From an uncultured Bacilli bacterium (GTDB taxonomy: Bacteria; Bacillota_I; Bacilli_A; RF39; UBA660), in the NCBI GenBank assembly GCA_934086395.1, contig CAKOIE010000003.1:11098-75097 (forward strand): a stretch of 64,000 nt of DNA, written 5' to 3'. Each line of letters opens with the position of its first letter. Position 1 is the stretch's first letter. The notes below the pieces were generated by a model. It saw only the letters and a list, made by a program, of their open reading frames with translations, ran no database searches and had not been told where the DNA came from. Made by a program: the position numbers and the translations under genes. Shown piece by piece: positions 41,433 to 51,037 of this stretch.

Positions 41433-41949
41433 ATAACTCTAGTAGCATACATTATATTATATGTTCTTTTTCTAAAATTAAACATAAAGACTTTCTATTC
41501 ACATTTATATGGTGATTCGGCATAGTTATCTTTAATTTTATCTAAAGTTAGAGTTGTTAAATATTCACTGGCAGTCTTGCAAATAAAAATAAACTTCACC
41601 ACTAATGATGAAGTTTATAAATTAATTATCTCTTTTCAAAACCAACTGTTTAGTTTTCATATAATCATCTCTTTTAATATCTTTTTTCTTTGCAATATTT
41701 ATCTCTCCTACCATTCTTACTATCATAAGTATATTATTTGAAATTTTAAAAATCAATAAATCAGTTAATAAATATTAAACTATTTTTTACATATGTTAAT
41801 TTCAATATAAAATTGATGTTGTTTGATCAAATAATAATATAATTTTTTACACATTTTTATATTAGTACTAACATATAACATGAACCGATTTTCACAACGG
41901 GCAATCTTAAAAACACACATAATATTTTATCTATGTTCCACTACTCCCA
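41433..41949. other. gap with only short doubtful frames
   Basis: About 500 bases without a clear gene. A minus-strand frame ends at 41495 and reads KTASEYLTTLTLDKIKDNYA then ESPYKCE, with no normal start, and looks like the tail of a lost gene. A second short frame (stop 41622) encodes a basic peptide KKKDIKRDDYMKTKQLVLKR and is followed by a hairpin terminator at 41588-41616 (AAACTTCA/TGAAGTTT). I would treat both as remnants. Confidence 0.4.
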
Positions 41950-42873
41950 TTATTCCTCATATCTAACCTCATTCATATAATTAAATCCGCTTAAGTAATA
42001 ATCATCTGAATATTCCCTTACTCTGTTTTCCATAACATCATTTATAGGTATAAGTGTATAATCTTTTAATACTACATATTTATATGTAAATGTTAATATT
42101 TCATCATAATATCTAGTTAACATATTAATTTTTACAGTAGTAATAATTCTTTTATTTAAATCATTATCAAAGTAACTCATTAATTCATAAAAACCTTTAT
42201 CTGTTTTAACTATTCTTTCATTATATATTCTAATTACTTTTTCACCTTCATAATTGCCACTTATTTTTTGGGTAGTTGGATATTTATCATTTCCATAATC
42301 TTTACTATATAAAATATTATCCTTTACATAAGCATATTCGGACATAAAATCATAATCAATCTTTTTTCCAAGAAATTCTGTTGAGTATTCCCATTTAAGA
42401 TAATCACTTAAATTATAATTAGCATTTAAATACATATCATAACTATCTGTAACTTTATTATCGGTATTATCATCATGTAAGGTATATATTATATCATTAT
42501 AATCGTAAAATTTTATGTCTGCTCCTGAGTTTGGAGCAATATTCATAACCTTAATATTTTTGTCTATATCATATACTTTTTTATAAACAAACTCTCCATT
42601 ATCTAACTTTTGTGGATTAAAAATATATATAGAATTATTAGCTATAAATGAGTATTTACTAAATGATGTATCTTCAGTTAATATTTCTCCACCATTTAGT
42701 TTTTGATATTCTTTATCTGAATATTTTTTCTTAAGTGCATCCAATATTGAATTTGCCTCTGGTGGTGTATGATCATTTAATTCCTGTTTTCCATTTTTAA
42801 TAATGGCTATAGAAATAATGCTTATTAATACGATAGATACAATAACAACATAAATTATTTTTTTACTATTCAT
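41950..42873 (-). CDS. membrane-anchored hypothetical protein
   Basis: A 307-residue protein with a single N-terminal membrane anchor (about 6-26) and no lipobox. The extracellular part is rich in Tyr, Asn, Asp and Lys, with repeated short strand-turn units of the form (Y/F)-x-D-x-(N/D)-x-I-(L/I)-Y-(S/T), suggesting a propeller- or repeat-like beta fold. I do not recognise the family. It follows the 42881 gene by 7 bases, so the two are cotranscribed and probably function together at the surface. Confidence 0.55.
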   Translation of the reverse strand: MNSKKIIYVVIVSIVLISIISIAIIKNGKQELNDHTPPEANSILDALKKKYSDKEYQKLNGGEILTEDTSFSKYSFIANNSIYIFNPQKLDNGEFVYKKVYDIDKNIKVMNIAPNSGADIKFYDYNDIIYTLHDDNTDNKVTDSYDMYLNANYNLSDYLKWEYSTEFLGKKIDYDFMSEYAYVKDNILYSKDYGNDKYPTTQKISGNYEGEKVIRIYNERIVKTDKGFYELMSYFDNDLNKRIITTVKINMLTRYYDEILTFTYKYVVLKDYTLIPINDVMENRVREYSDDYYLSGFNYMNEVRYEE

Positions 42874-42880
42874 ATCACAC

Positions 42881-43963
42881 CTATTTTTCTATATATCCAC
42901 TCGTTTTTTGCGTGTACATATCATTAGTTATAGCTTTATATCTTTTCCCATCATAATCATCTGTGAATCCATTATAAGCTTTATATATTTCATTAGTTTC
43001 CGTATCATATACTCTTTCATAACCAAGAGTTGCATCACTTTGTTTTTGACTCATAATATCAAATGATTTATTTCGCTTATTCCAAGAATCCATTATCCCA
43101 TCACTTATTTGATTACCTATAGCTCTAATTTGTTGGAAGTTTTTCATGACTGCATCTTGTTGTTGATTAAATCCATTTATAAAGGTATCTGTGAATTCTA
43201 GTGAAGAACAAATAGTATTTAACGTATCTTGCCAATCAATAAATTCGTCTTTAGGCGCAGTAATAAAAATAGTATCATAAACATTTAAATATTGTATATC
43301 TATTTTTTTGCCCGAAATTATATTTTCTGACACATAATAAGAACCCACATCATACACATAAGCCGTAAATATTCCTTCTCCTTCTTTACCATTTGCATCT
43401 TTAAATGTTGCCCTTAACATATCTCCACCTAAACTGCCTTTACCTAAATTATCAATTACTGTAAATTCAGTTAATGTTGGAAATGTAAATGTACTAGTAT
43501 TATTTAAAGTACCTAAGTCATTAAATATTTTATAAAAACCTAAAGTATCTTTAGTAGCTATTACACTAGTTTTAGCAAACATATTATTAGGATAATATTT
43601 TTGTTGCCATCTTTTCGCATCTTCTGATTTGTTATAACCCTCAGTTTTCATATTAAAGAAAAACTGATAATTAGGATTTTCTGGATTATATACTTTAATT
43701 GTATAATGAATATAATCACCTAATGTATCAACTTTCCATCCTTTTGGTTTTTTAATAGAAAACTCATTTGTAGTATAATCTTCTAGTTCTATTTTACTAG
43801 CTTCTGACTTAACTATTTTTATATTAGAATCAGGATTATAAAATAATCCTTTACCATTTCTGCCCCCTTTAATAAGCAAAATAATTTCCCCTATAATAAC
43901 AAGAACAACAACACCTATTATAATAAAATTTTTTTTAGAAATATTTAGTTTATCAAGTTTCAT
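42881..43963 (-). CDS. membrane-anchored hypothetical protein
   Basis: A 360-residue protein. The start at 43963 (MKLDKLNISKKN) is chosen because AAGGAGG lies 11 bases upstream; the longer frame adds 19 residues without a ribosome site. One membrane helix (about 12-32) anchors an extracellular domain that begins with FSIKKPKGWKVDTLGDYI, like PsbP/photosystem-type or lipoprotein 'KPxGW' stress domains. The C-terminal 90 residues are Gln-rich and helical. The function is unknown. It diverges from the regulator at 44113, which may control it. Confidence 0.55.
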   Translation of the reverse strand: MKLDKLNISKKNFIIIGVVVLVIIGEIILLIKGGRNGKGLFYNPDSNIKIVKSEASKIELEDYTTNEFSIKKPKGWKVDTLGDYIHYTIKVYNPENPNYQFFFNMKTEGYNKSEDAKRWQQKYYPNNMFAKTSVIATKDTLGFYKIFNDLGTLNNTSTFTFPTLTEFTVIDNLGKGSLGGDMLRATFKDANGKEGEGIFTAYVYDVGSYYVSENIISGKKIDIQYLNVYDTIFITAPKDEFIDWQDTLNTICSSLEFTDTFINGFNQQQDAVMKNFQQIRAIGNQISDGIMDSWNKRNKSFDIMSQKQSDATLGYERVYDTETNEIYKAYNGFTDDYDGKRYKAITNDMYTQKTSGYIEK

Positions 43964-44112
43964 AATATCAAATTCCTCCTTTATATTTAAAATTATAATT
44001 TGAAACAATTCAAAGAGCAACTAACTTGCCACAAAAATCAATGTTTTTAATGGAAAGTTATTTTAGCATAAATTAAAATATAGTATAATAATAATTAAGG
44101 AAGTGATAATCT

Positions 44113-45840
44113 ATGAAATTTAATGAAATATTAAATAGATATCTAAAAGAATTAAATTGTTCTTCTAAAAAATTATCTACGAAATCAGGATTATCAGAGT
44201 CTGTTATAAGTAGATATCGTAGTGGTGAAAGAACTCCTTTAATGAAAAGTGAGCAATTAAATAAATTAACAACAGCACTTTTTAATATTGCCCAAGAAAA
44301 TGAACAAAATCAATATTCACTAGATAAAATTCAAAAAGATTTTAATGCTACATTAGCGAATAATAACTTTAATTTTACAACATTTAGCAATAATTTAAAC
44401 ACATTAATAAATACACTTAATATTAATATAAATGAAATGGCAAAATATATTGTATTTGATGCATCACATATTTCAAGAATAAAAAATGGTAAAGCTAAAC
44501 CATCTAATCCAATAGAGTTTTCTAATAAAATATGTTCATATATTTTTTCAAGGTATAAAAGTGCAGAAGATATATGCAATTTACAAACAATAATTGGATG
44601 TAAAAAAAGTGATCTTTCTGTCAATAATTATTACAATACTTTATTTTCTTGGTTAACTAGTGAAGCAACATCTATTAAAAATCAAGCATCAGATTTTCTA
44701 TATAATCTTGATTCATTCAATTTAGATGACTATATAAAAGTAATAAAGTTTAATGAATTAAAAGTTCCAAATATTCCATTTTATAAAGCTAAAACTAAAC
44801 ACTATTACGGATTAGAAGAAATGAAAAAAGGAGAATTAAACTTTTTTAAAGCAACTGTTCTCTCTAAATCAAAAGAAGATATTTTTATGTGTAGTGATAT
44901 GCCAATGGAAGACATGGCAGAAGATATTGACTTTGGTAAAAAATGGATGTTTGCAATCGCAATGTGTTTAAAAAAAGGGCATCACTTAAACATTATTCAC
45001 AATTTAGATAGACCATTTAATGAAATGATGTTAGGACTTGAAAGTTGGATTCCAATTTATATGACTGGACAAATTTCTCCTTACTATCTAAAAGATAATA
45101 AAAATAATACATATAATCATTTCAATTATGTTTCAGGAACAGTTGCACTAACTGGAGAGTGCATTAAAGGACATCATAATAAAGGAATGTACTACTTAAC
45201 CACAAACAAAAATGAAATTGAGTATTATAAAGAAAAAAGTGAATTACTTCTAAAAAAAGCTAAACCACTTATGGAAATATATAGAGAAAACAATTCAAAA
45301 GAATACGAACTATTTTTAAGAAAAGATGAAAACATAATATGTGATAGAACAAGATATCTTTCATCACTACCTCTATTTACTATCTCTAATGAATTACTTA
45401 TTAAAATATTAAAAAGAAATAAAATAAATACCCAAGATATTGATAAAATAATCAAATATAAAAATGATGAACTAAAATACATAAAAAATATTACCAAAAA
45501 TAGTAAAATTAATGATTATATCTATATAATTAAAGAGGATGATTTTAAAAAAGATTCACCTTCCCTTTTATTAAATAATTTATTTTATAATAAAAAAATT
45601 AACTATACCTACAAAGAATATATGGAACATTTAAAATTAACAAAAGATTATGTAAAAAGCGAAAAGAATTATGAGATAAATTATGTAAAGGAAAAAACAT
45701 TTAAAAATATTACTATATCAATCCTTAAAAATAATTATGTAATTATTTCAAAAAGTTCTAATCCTACTATACATTTTGTTATAAAACACCCTAAATTAAT
45801 TGAATCAATTGAAAATTTTAATCCAATTGTAAAGGAATAA
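44113..45840 (+). CDS. large regulator-like protein with two XRE-type helix-turn-helix domains
   Basis: A 575-residue protein. Residues about 8-45 form an XRE-like HTH (STKSGLSESVISRYRSGERTPL) and residues about 95-140 a second (MAKYIVFDASHISRIKNGKAKP). The remaining 430 residues are soluble, without recognised motifs, and could be a sensory or enzymatic module. I do not know a family with this exact architecture. AAGGAAG before the ATG supports the start. The class B sortase gene follows 4 bases later, so they form an operon. The divergent membrane-protein pair at 41950-43963 is a plausible target. Confidence 0.6.
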   Translation: MKFNEILNRYLKELNCSSKKLSTKSGLSESVISRYRSGERTPLMKSEQLNKLTTALFNIAQENEQNQYSLDKIQKDFNATLANNNFNFTTFSNNLNTLINTLNININEMAKYIVFDASHISRIKNGKAKPSNPIEFSNKICSYIFSRYKSAEDICNLQTIIGCKKSDLSVNNYYNTLFSWLTSEATSIKNQASDFLYNLDSFNLDDYIKVIKFNELKVPNIPFYKAKTKHYYGLEEMKKGELNFFKATVLSKSKEDIFMCSDMPMEDMAEDIDFGKKWMFAIAMCLKKGHHLNIIHNLDRPFNEMMLGLESWIPIYMTGQISPYYLKDNKNNTYNHFNYVSGTVALTGECIKGHHNKGMYYLTTNKNEIEYYKEKSELLLKKAKPLMEIYRENNSKEYELFLRKDENIICDRTRYLSSLPLFTISNELLIKILKRNKINTQDIDKIIKYKNDELKYIKNITKNSKINDYIYIIKEDDFKKDSPSLLLNNLFYNKKINYTYKEYMEHLKLTKDYVKSEKNYEINYVKEKTFKNITISILKNNYVIISKSSNPTIHFVIKHPKLIESIENFNPIVKE

Positions 45841-45844
45841 ATAT

Positions 45845-46672
45845 ATGAAAAAAAGAAAAATAAAAATCAAATGGAAAAATATAGTACTTATTCTAATAAT
45901 TATTACATCTACTATAACATTATTAATATCCATATTTAATATAATTAAATGGAAAATAGATTCAAATAAAACGAATTACGAAATAACTAATATTCAAGAA
46001 AATATAAATGTAGAAGAAATACAAGACACCGAAAACACTGAAATAATAGAACCAGTAATAGAAGTTTCAAAAGAAAATCCTTATTGGGATTATATAAATA
46101 TGAATATGATAAATGTTAATTTTAGTGATTTAAAAAGAACTAATCCAGATGTTGTTGGTTGGTTAAAGGTAAATGGTACAAATATAAATTATCCTTTTGT
46201 TCAAAGTAGTGACAATGATTACTATCTAACACATAGTTTTAATAAATCTTATAACGGAGGTGGATGGGTGTTTTTAGATTATAGAAACAATTCAACTAAT
46301 AACAAAAACACTATTATCTATGCTCATGGAAGATCCGATAAAACTATGTTTGGAACATTAAAAAACGTTTTAAATAACGGATGGCTTAACAATACAAATA
46401 ATTATGTTATCAAAATATCTACAGAAACAGAAAATAGTTTATGGCAAGTATTTAGTGTTTATCGCATACCAACTACTAGTGATTACTTACAAACAAATTT
46501 TAATGATGATATAGAATATCAAAACTTTTTAGATATGATTAAAGATAGAAGCGGTCATAACTTTGATACAAATGTTGCATCTACTGACAATATACTTACT
46601 TTATCAACTTGCTATAATAATAGTGATAAAATAGTCGTTCATGCTAAACTTATTAAAAAAGAAAACAAATAA
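45845..46672 (+). CDS. srtB: class B sortase
   Basis: A 275-residue transpeptidase with a basic N-terminus and one membrane helix (about 13-33). The SrtB core has NPDVVGWLKVNGTNINYPFVQ, the catalytic His in IIYAHGR (near 158), MFGTLK, and the catalytic Cys in TLSTCYNNS (near 252). The position usually held by the catalytic Arg before the VVHAKL strand is Lys (SDKIVVHAKL), and the loop after Cys is short. Class B sortases recognise NPQT-type signals; the surface protein at 51073 ends with NPQTG and is a likely substrate. Confidence 0.85.
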   Translation: MKKRKIKIKWKNIVLILIIITSTITLLISIFNIIKWKIDSNKTNYEITNIQENINVEEIQDTENTEIIEPVIEVSKENPYWDYINMNMINVNFSDLKRTNPDVVGWLKVNGTNINYPFVQSSDNDYYLTHSFNKSYNGGGWVFLDYRNNSTNNKNTIIYAHGRSDKTMFGTLKNVLNNGWLNNTNNYVIKISTETENSLWQVFSVYRIPTTSDYLQTNFNDDIEYQNFLDMIKDRSGHNFDTNVASTDNILTLSTCYNNSDKIVVHAKLIKKENK

Positions 46673-46708
46673 ATAATAGCTAGGATAAACATATATCTTA
46701 GCTATTTT
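46672..46708. terminator. bidirectional terminator between srtB and fic
   Basis: AATAGCTA (46675-46682) and TAGCTATT (46699-46706) form a stem with further pairing inside; T-rich sequence follows on the plus strand and A-rich sequence precedes. Confidence 0.6.
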
Positions 46709-46725
46709 ATAAAATAAATTTACTA

Positions 46726-47340
46726 TTAACTGTTATTATCTAATTCAAATATTGGATATGCATTATATCCTTCATATTCATAACTAGAATCTATTTCCTT
46801 CATAAAAACCTGTCTATCATTAATTTTAACAGTTAAGGCATTTTGAAGTAATAATCTAATTTCTAAATCTTTAACTGAGCTTCTTTCCATAGCAAGTAAA
46901 TAATCTTCTTTATTAACCTTGCTCCAATCAATTACTTTATTTAACTTTTTTCTTAATATTAAATCTAACCAGATACGAGTACTTCTGCCATTTCCTTCTC
47001 TAAATGGATGAGCTATATTCATTTCTACATATTTTTTTATAATATTTTCAAAAGTATCTTGAGGCATATTATCTATTTTATGTAAAATATCTTCTAAATA
47101 CATACAAGATGCAAACCTAAAATTTCCTTTAGCAATATTTTCTTTTCTTATTTTACCAGCAAATGAATATATATCATCAAATAAATATTTATGAATACAA
47201 GCTAATCCTTTAAATGTTCCTATTTCAAATTCATCTCTTTTATTCGTGTCAAATAATTCTAATGCTTTTAGTTTAGAAATTCTTTCTTCTTCATGAGCAA
47301 GATCTACTAAATTTATAATTCCTAATTTATTTTCTAACAT
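46726..47340 (-). CDS. fic: Fic family protein (AMP transferase)
   Basis: A 204-residue Fic-domain protein with the complete catalytic loop HPFREGNGRS (near 112-121), the preceding flap region and a helical core (FAGKIRKENIAKGNFRFAS). Such enzymes usually transfer AMP from ATP to a target hydroxyl. I do not see the (S/T)xxxE(G/N) inhibitory motif, and no separate antitoxin gene is adjacent. It could be a class I toxin whose antitoxin is lost, or be regulated otherwise. It stands alone. Confidence 0.88.
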   Translation of the reverse strand: MLENKLGIINLVDLAHEEERISKLKALELFDTNKRDEFEIGTFKGLACIHKYLFDDIYSFAGKIRKENIAKGNFRFASCMYLEDILHKIDNMPQDTFENIIKKYVEMNIAHPFREGNGRSTRIWLDLILRKKLNKVIDWSKVNKEDYLLAMERSSVKDLEIRLLLQNALTVKINDRQVFMKEIDSSYEYEGYNAYPIFELDNNS

Positions 47341-47416
47341 TATATACCTCCAATGTTATATAAAAAATATCGTCTTAAAGTACTGTTTAACATATTTAAA
47401 ACAACTCATTATCTAC

Positions 47417-48286
47417 TTACTTTTTTACTAAAACCTTTTTAAATTCATTTTTCTTTTCAATTTTATTATTAATAAAGGAATAATGTACGACCACTATGTT
47501 ATCATCAAATATTTCAGCAGTTAAAAATCCAGGTCTAGTAGCATTTTTATCAAGTTCTGCATTTGATAAATTTATAACTGGATCATCACACATAGCCGGA
47601 ATAAATATTCTTTCTCCCTTGTCGCCAGTTTTTACTTTTATATGATAATAATGTGAATGTCCTTTAAAACACAAACATTCAATAGTATAAGGAAGTCTTA
47701 ATTTATATGAATCTATAGTATGTTGTAAACTAATTATATTTCCATCCCAATTTATAAATGATTTTTTTAAATCTAAAATATTTATATCGTCTCTTGATGA
47801 TATAATTTCTCTTACAAATGGATGCTTATTTATTGCTCTATAATCATGGTTTCCAAGTAATGCATATGTTTTAATATTTTCATCAAAAGGATATTCATTA
47901 ATAAAATATTCTGCCTGTTGTAGAACATTTAAATCATTTCTTGGCTTAACATCTCCTTCAATAATATCTCCACCATTTAAAATAACATTAAACCCATTTG
48001 CAATAGCAAAATCAAACATACCATATGTATAATTCATATTTTCATAAATTGAACAATAATGTGCATCACTATTAATTAATATTTTTTTATTACTAATACT
48101 TGTTTTACATAAAAGTTTATTTACTTCTTTATCATATTCACCAGTAGAATATAAAATACTTAATAAAATATTATTTTCTAAATAATTAAACTTTTCCTTT
48201 AAATAATCAAAATCATGGTACTTTTCATAGCAATTACATATTTGTCTCTTTAAATCTTTATTTATGTCTTTTAAACTTTTTATCAT
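47417..48286 (-). CDS. metallophosphoesterase family protein
   Basis: A 289-residue soluble phosphoesterase. The metal-binding residues occur as NSDAHY (near 75), LNGGDIIEGDVKP (near 106), LLGNHDYRA (near 145), a His in SLQHTIDS and GHSHYYHIKV (near 222). The N-terminal 70 residues are a helical extension absent from short family members. The substrate is unknown. It stands between the fic gene and a zinc-ribbon gene with over 70 bases on each side. Confidence 0.8.
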   Translation of the reverse strand: MIKSLKDINKDLKRQICNCYEKYHDFDYLKEKFNYLENNILLSILYSTGEYDKEVNKLLCKTSISNKKILINSDAHYCSIYENMNYTYGMFDFAIANGFNVILNGGDIIEGDVKPRNDLNVLQQAEYFINEYPFDENIKTYALLGNHDYRAINKHPFVREIISSRDDINILDLKKSFINWDGNIISLQHTIDSYKLRLPYTIECLCFKGHSHYYHIKVKTGDKGERIFIPAMCDDPVINLSNAELDKNATRPGFLTAEIFDDNIVVVHYSFINNKIEKKNEFKKVLVKK

Positions 48287-48359
48287 GATATATAACTTCT
48301 TTCTTAGAATTTATAATAACAAATAATAACAGGTATAATCAAGCAAAAAAATTTTTAAA

Positions 48360-48851
48360 TTAAGATTCAAAATCAATAAATTTTTTATATTTCTTTCCAC
48401 AATTATTGCAAGTAAGTGATATAGTTATCCAAGTAAATGCATTAGATATATCTTTAAATCCAAGTTCTTTTAATTCTTCTTTATCAGGATATTCATATTT
48501 TATAGATATAGAAAAATTATTATCCTTACAACGACTACAATTAAAAGGTTTACCTTTAATATTATTTTTATTAATTGTTCTTAAAGTATTATCATCTTCA
48601 CAATTAGCATCATAACCATCAAAGTGACTATTAAATATTTTAATTAAGCGACCACACTTTAAACATTTTGCAGTTAAAGATATTGAATCATTATCTTCGC
48701 TTAAATATGTGCCAAGAATAATATTCTTTTCAATCTCACCATTATAATAAATATTAAATTCATTTGTTTCACAACAATTAACTCTTCCTGAAGTAATATC
48801 ATTTTTAATGTAATCAATTTTAAAAAAAGGTTTTATTTTAGCTGGTATCAT
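48360..48851 (-). CDS. hypothetical protein with two zinc-ribbon-like CxxC pairs
   Basis: A 163-residue protein. Cysteine pairs CLKCGR (near 79), CSRC (near 118) and CNNCGKKYKKF (near 152) suggest two zinc ribbons. The family is not recognised. Its start overlaps the stop of the glycosyltransferase gene by 4 bases, so the two are coupled. Confidence 0.55.
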   Translation of the reverse strand: MIPAKIKPFFKIDYIKNDITSGRVNCCETNEFNIYYNGEIEKNIILGTYLSEDNDSISLTAKCLKCGRLIKIFNSHFDGYDANCEDDNTLRTINKNNIKGKPFNCSRCKDNNFSISIKYEYPDKEELKELGFKDISNAFTWITISLTCNNCGKKYKKFIDFES

Positions 48852-50275
48852 TTTAATTTCTCCTTTAATTCATTTTTATTTATTATAATCTTTTTATCAC
48901 AGTTTTTATTATAAATATTAAAAGCCGCAATAATCATTATTGGAACTGTTGCTGGTATAAAATATCTTGGAGATACTTCTACTAATAAATGAGATAATAT
49001 TAGTCCTATTTCTAATATCATCATAAATAATATATCATCTATATTTTTGTTTTTTCTTAAGAATGTATAAATATTTGATAAAAGTAAAATAAACCAAAAA
49101 ATATATAATATAATTCTTATTATACTTTTATTTATATATGTACCAATTGTATTTTCATAAGTATAAAATGATAAATTAGATGTTAGTATTGAATATTTTT
49201 TAGCATATAATTTTATTATTTTTAAAATATTATAACTTTTATAGTTTTCTATTGCTTTATTTTTAAAATATTTATGTATGTCTGATGGATTAAAGTTATC
49301 GCTAACCATTAATTCATTATATTCATCTGATGAAAACCATGCACCATTACTTTCAAAATTTGATCCAAGATACAAAGTCCAACCACTACTACTATCTATT
49401 TTATATTTTGTTTTGTTACTTACTATTTTTGTATATGAATTATTAATACCTATAAAGCATAATAGTATTAAAATAAAACTAATTAATTTATTTTTATAAT
49501 TAGATTTAAGAAAAATAATTAAATATAAATAGTATAAAAATAACGCTATTACTAATATTATAAATATTGGTCTAAATGAATTACTTATACCTAAATTTAT
49601 TCCTAATAAGATACTTAGTAAAATAATATTTATAATTTTATTTTGTTTTATTAAACATGCAAATATATATAACGAAACAATAAAACATAAGTTAACTACA
49701 GTAATTGGTAACGCTTTCATACACCATAATATTTGAAATGGATTTAATAACCAAATTATCATTAATAATATGCCGAATTCTTTATTTTTAATTTTTTTAC
49801 CAAATAGATAGGCAAAGTAAGATGCAGTTATGTCCATTATTATGTTTAACATTACTACATTAATAAATTTAGTAGTAAAAATTTTCATAATGTTTCCTAG
49901 TAAAAATATATAAGAATATAAATATGGGAACATTGCTATATATCTGTTATTTAAAGGATGATGTAAACTTAAATTTATAGCATTACTATAAAATGTTGCT
50001 TCATCGCTAAATACTTCTCCATAATTAAACAATAACAATAAAATTCTTAGAATTATACCTATAGATATTAAAAATATTATCGATTTTTTATTTTTTAAAA
50101 TATGCTTTATAATTGAATACTTTTTTTCTATAAAGAATAAGAAAGTTATAAGTAGTAATGATATTATAAATAATGGTAAATCATTTTTTAATCCACTTAA
50201 TATCCCTACTATTAAAATTAAAAACATTAGTATTAAATATATATTTTTTATTATATTTGTTATTATTTTTTTCAT
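48848..50275 (-). CDS. family 39-like membrane glycosyltransferase
   Basis: A 475-residue protein with about twelve membrane helices. The first extracellular loop carries EVFSDEATFYSNAINLSLHH, the acidic DE motif of GT39/GT83 (PMT/ArnT-type) enzymes that transfer a sugar from a polyprenyl phosphate donor to protein or lipid. The C-terminal helices contain a typical EVSPRYFIPATVPIMI (SPRY-like) segment. I place the start at the ATG of 50275 (MKKIITN), which has GAGG five bases before it. A role in glycosylating surface proteins of this region is plausible but inferred. Confidence 0.78.
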   Translation of the reverse strand: MKKIITNIIKNIYLILMFLILIVGILSGLKNDLPLFIISLLLITFLFFIEKKYSIIKHILKNKKSIIFLISIGIILRILLLLFNYGEVFSDEATFYSNAINLSLHHPLNNRYIAMFPYLYSYIFLLGNIMKIFTTKFINVVMLNIIMDITASYFAYLFGKKIKNKEFGILLMIIWLLNPFQILWCMKALPITVVNLCFIVSLYIFACLIKQNKIINIILLSILLGINLGISNSFRPIFIILVIALFLYYLYLIIFLKSNYKNKLISFILILLCFIGINNSYTKIVSNKTKYKIDSSSGWTLYLGSNFESNGAWFSSDEYNELMVSDNFNPSDIHKYFKNKAIENYKSYNILKIIKLYAKKYSILTSNLSFYTYENTIGTYINKSIIRIILYIFWFILLLSNIYTFLRKNKNIDDILFMMILEIGLILSHLLVEVSPRYFIPATVPIMIIAAFNIYNKNCDKKIIINKNELKEKLK

Positions 50276-50328
50276 ACACACCTCTTAGCATAGATAATAA
50301 ATTTATATTATTTTTTTACTTTCTATAA

Positions 50329-50371
50329 TATTAAAAAAAATAGGGTTCTATCCAAAAATAGACCCCCCCTG
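50329..50371 (-). terminator. terminator hairpin with a C7/G7 tract
   Basis: AGGGTTCTAT (plus, from 50342) pairs with ATAGACCCCCCCT (to 50370), followed on the minus strand by ATTTTTTTT. It can end the short minus-strand transcripts that start at 50405-50433 or the 50466 gene. Confidence 0.6.
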
Positions 50372-50433
50372 CAAAAATAATTTAACATTTTTCCTTACAT
50401 ATTCATACTATCATAAATATTTGCATGCGTAAA
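50330..50433 (-). ncRNA. remnant type I antitoxin locus without a toxin
   Basis: The minus strand keeps the antitoxin promoter of the four type I loci (TTTACG at 50428-50433, exactly 17 bp, TAGTAT at 50405-50410) followed by the same GAATATGTAAGG start. It then runs into a hairpin terminator after about 75 nt. The toxin frame is absent; leader-like GGTTCTATCC and tail-like sequences are joined directly. Confidence 0.5.
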
Positions 50434-50465
50434 CTACTAAATCAAATCTTGCTATTTTAATTATT

Positions 50466-50600
50466 TCACCTAATTTTTTTATATTTAATTCGCCTCTCTT
50501 CCTCTCTATTACTCTTACTAGATATTTTTAATGCACAAAATAAAAAAAGTGATAGTCCTAAAACTAACACTATAAATACTAACCATTTCCAAAATGGCAT
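50466..50600 (-). CDS. 44-residue single-helix membrane peptide
   Basis: A short frame encoding a hydrophobic helix followed by a basic tail: it starts MPFWKWLVFIVLVLGLSLFL and ends with EEERRIKYKKIR. GAGG seven bases before the ATG at 50600 is a good ribosome site. I do not recognise it; it resembles small membrane regulators. A second ATG three bases upstream is too close to the site. Confidence 0.5.
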   Translation of the reverse strand: MPFWKWLVFIVLVLGLSLFLFCALKISSKSNREEERRIKYKKIR

Positions 50601-50620
50601 CATATCACCTCATTTCCAAA

Positions 50621-50658
50621 ATAAAAAAGAATAGAAATTCTATTAGAAAATCTATTCT
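50621..50658 (-). terminator. terminator after the disrupted 50659 gene
   Basis: AGAATAGA pairs with TCTATTCT, followed on the minus strand by TTTTTTATTTTGG. Confidence 0.65.
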
Positions 50659-51014
50659 TTATTTAACTTTATTAGCAAGTTTTATAACTGCTTTAGTATA
50701 TTTCATAAGTTCTTTTTTATTTTTGAATCCACAAGTCATTGCATAATAATCAGTATAACTATCATCTTCTTTTACTAACTTTAATTGTAAAGATTTATTT
50801 ATATTATAATTCTCTTTAGCTGATAAGTTAGATAGTTTAGAATAGTCTTTAACTGTTATATTATAAAGTGGATCATTACTTTTAAATTTATCATATATTT
50901 CATTTGATATTATACAATTATCAAAATGATTAGTATAACAATTAGAAGAATACTTGAAATAATGATAATTTGTTTTTTAGATAGTTTCTTTATCTTTAAT
51001 TTTGTCTTTTTCAC
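50659..51014 (-). pseudogene. membrane-anchored small protein split by a frameshift
   Basis: A GTG start at 51014 (behind GAGGGATGG) opens a frame encoding a basic segment and a membrane helix (KKTKLKIKKLSKKQIIIISS...), which stops after 34 residues. The next frame continues at once with NCIISNEIYDKFKSNDPLYN and a soluble domain of about 95 residues ending KLANKVK at 50659. The two halves form one membrane-anchored protein interrupted near 50912-50922. Confidence 0.5.
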
Positions 51015-51037
51015 ATTACCATCCCTCAATTTTTATA

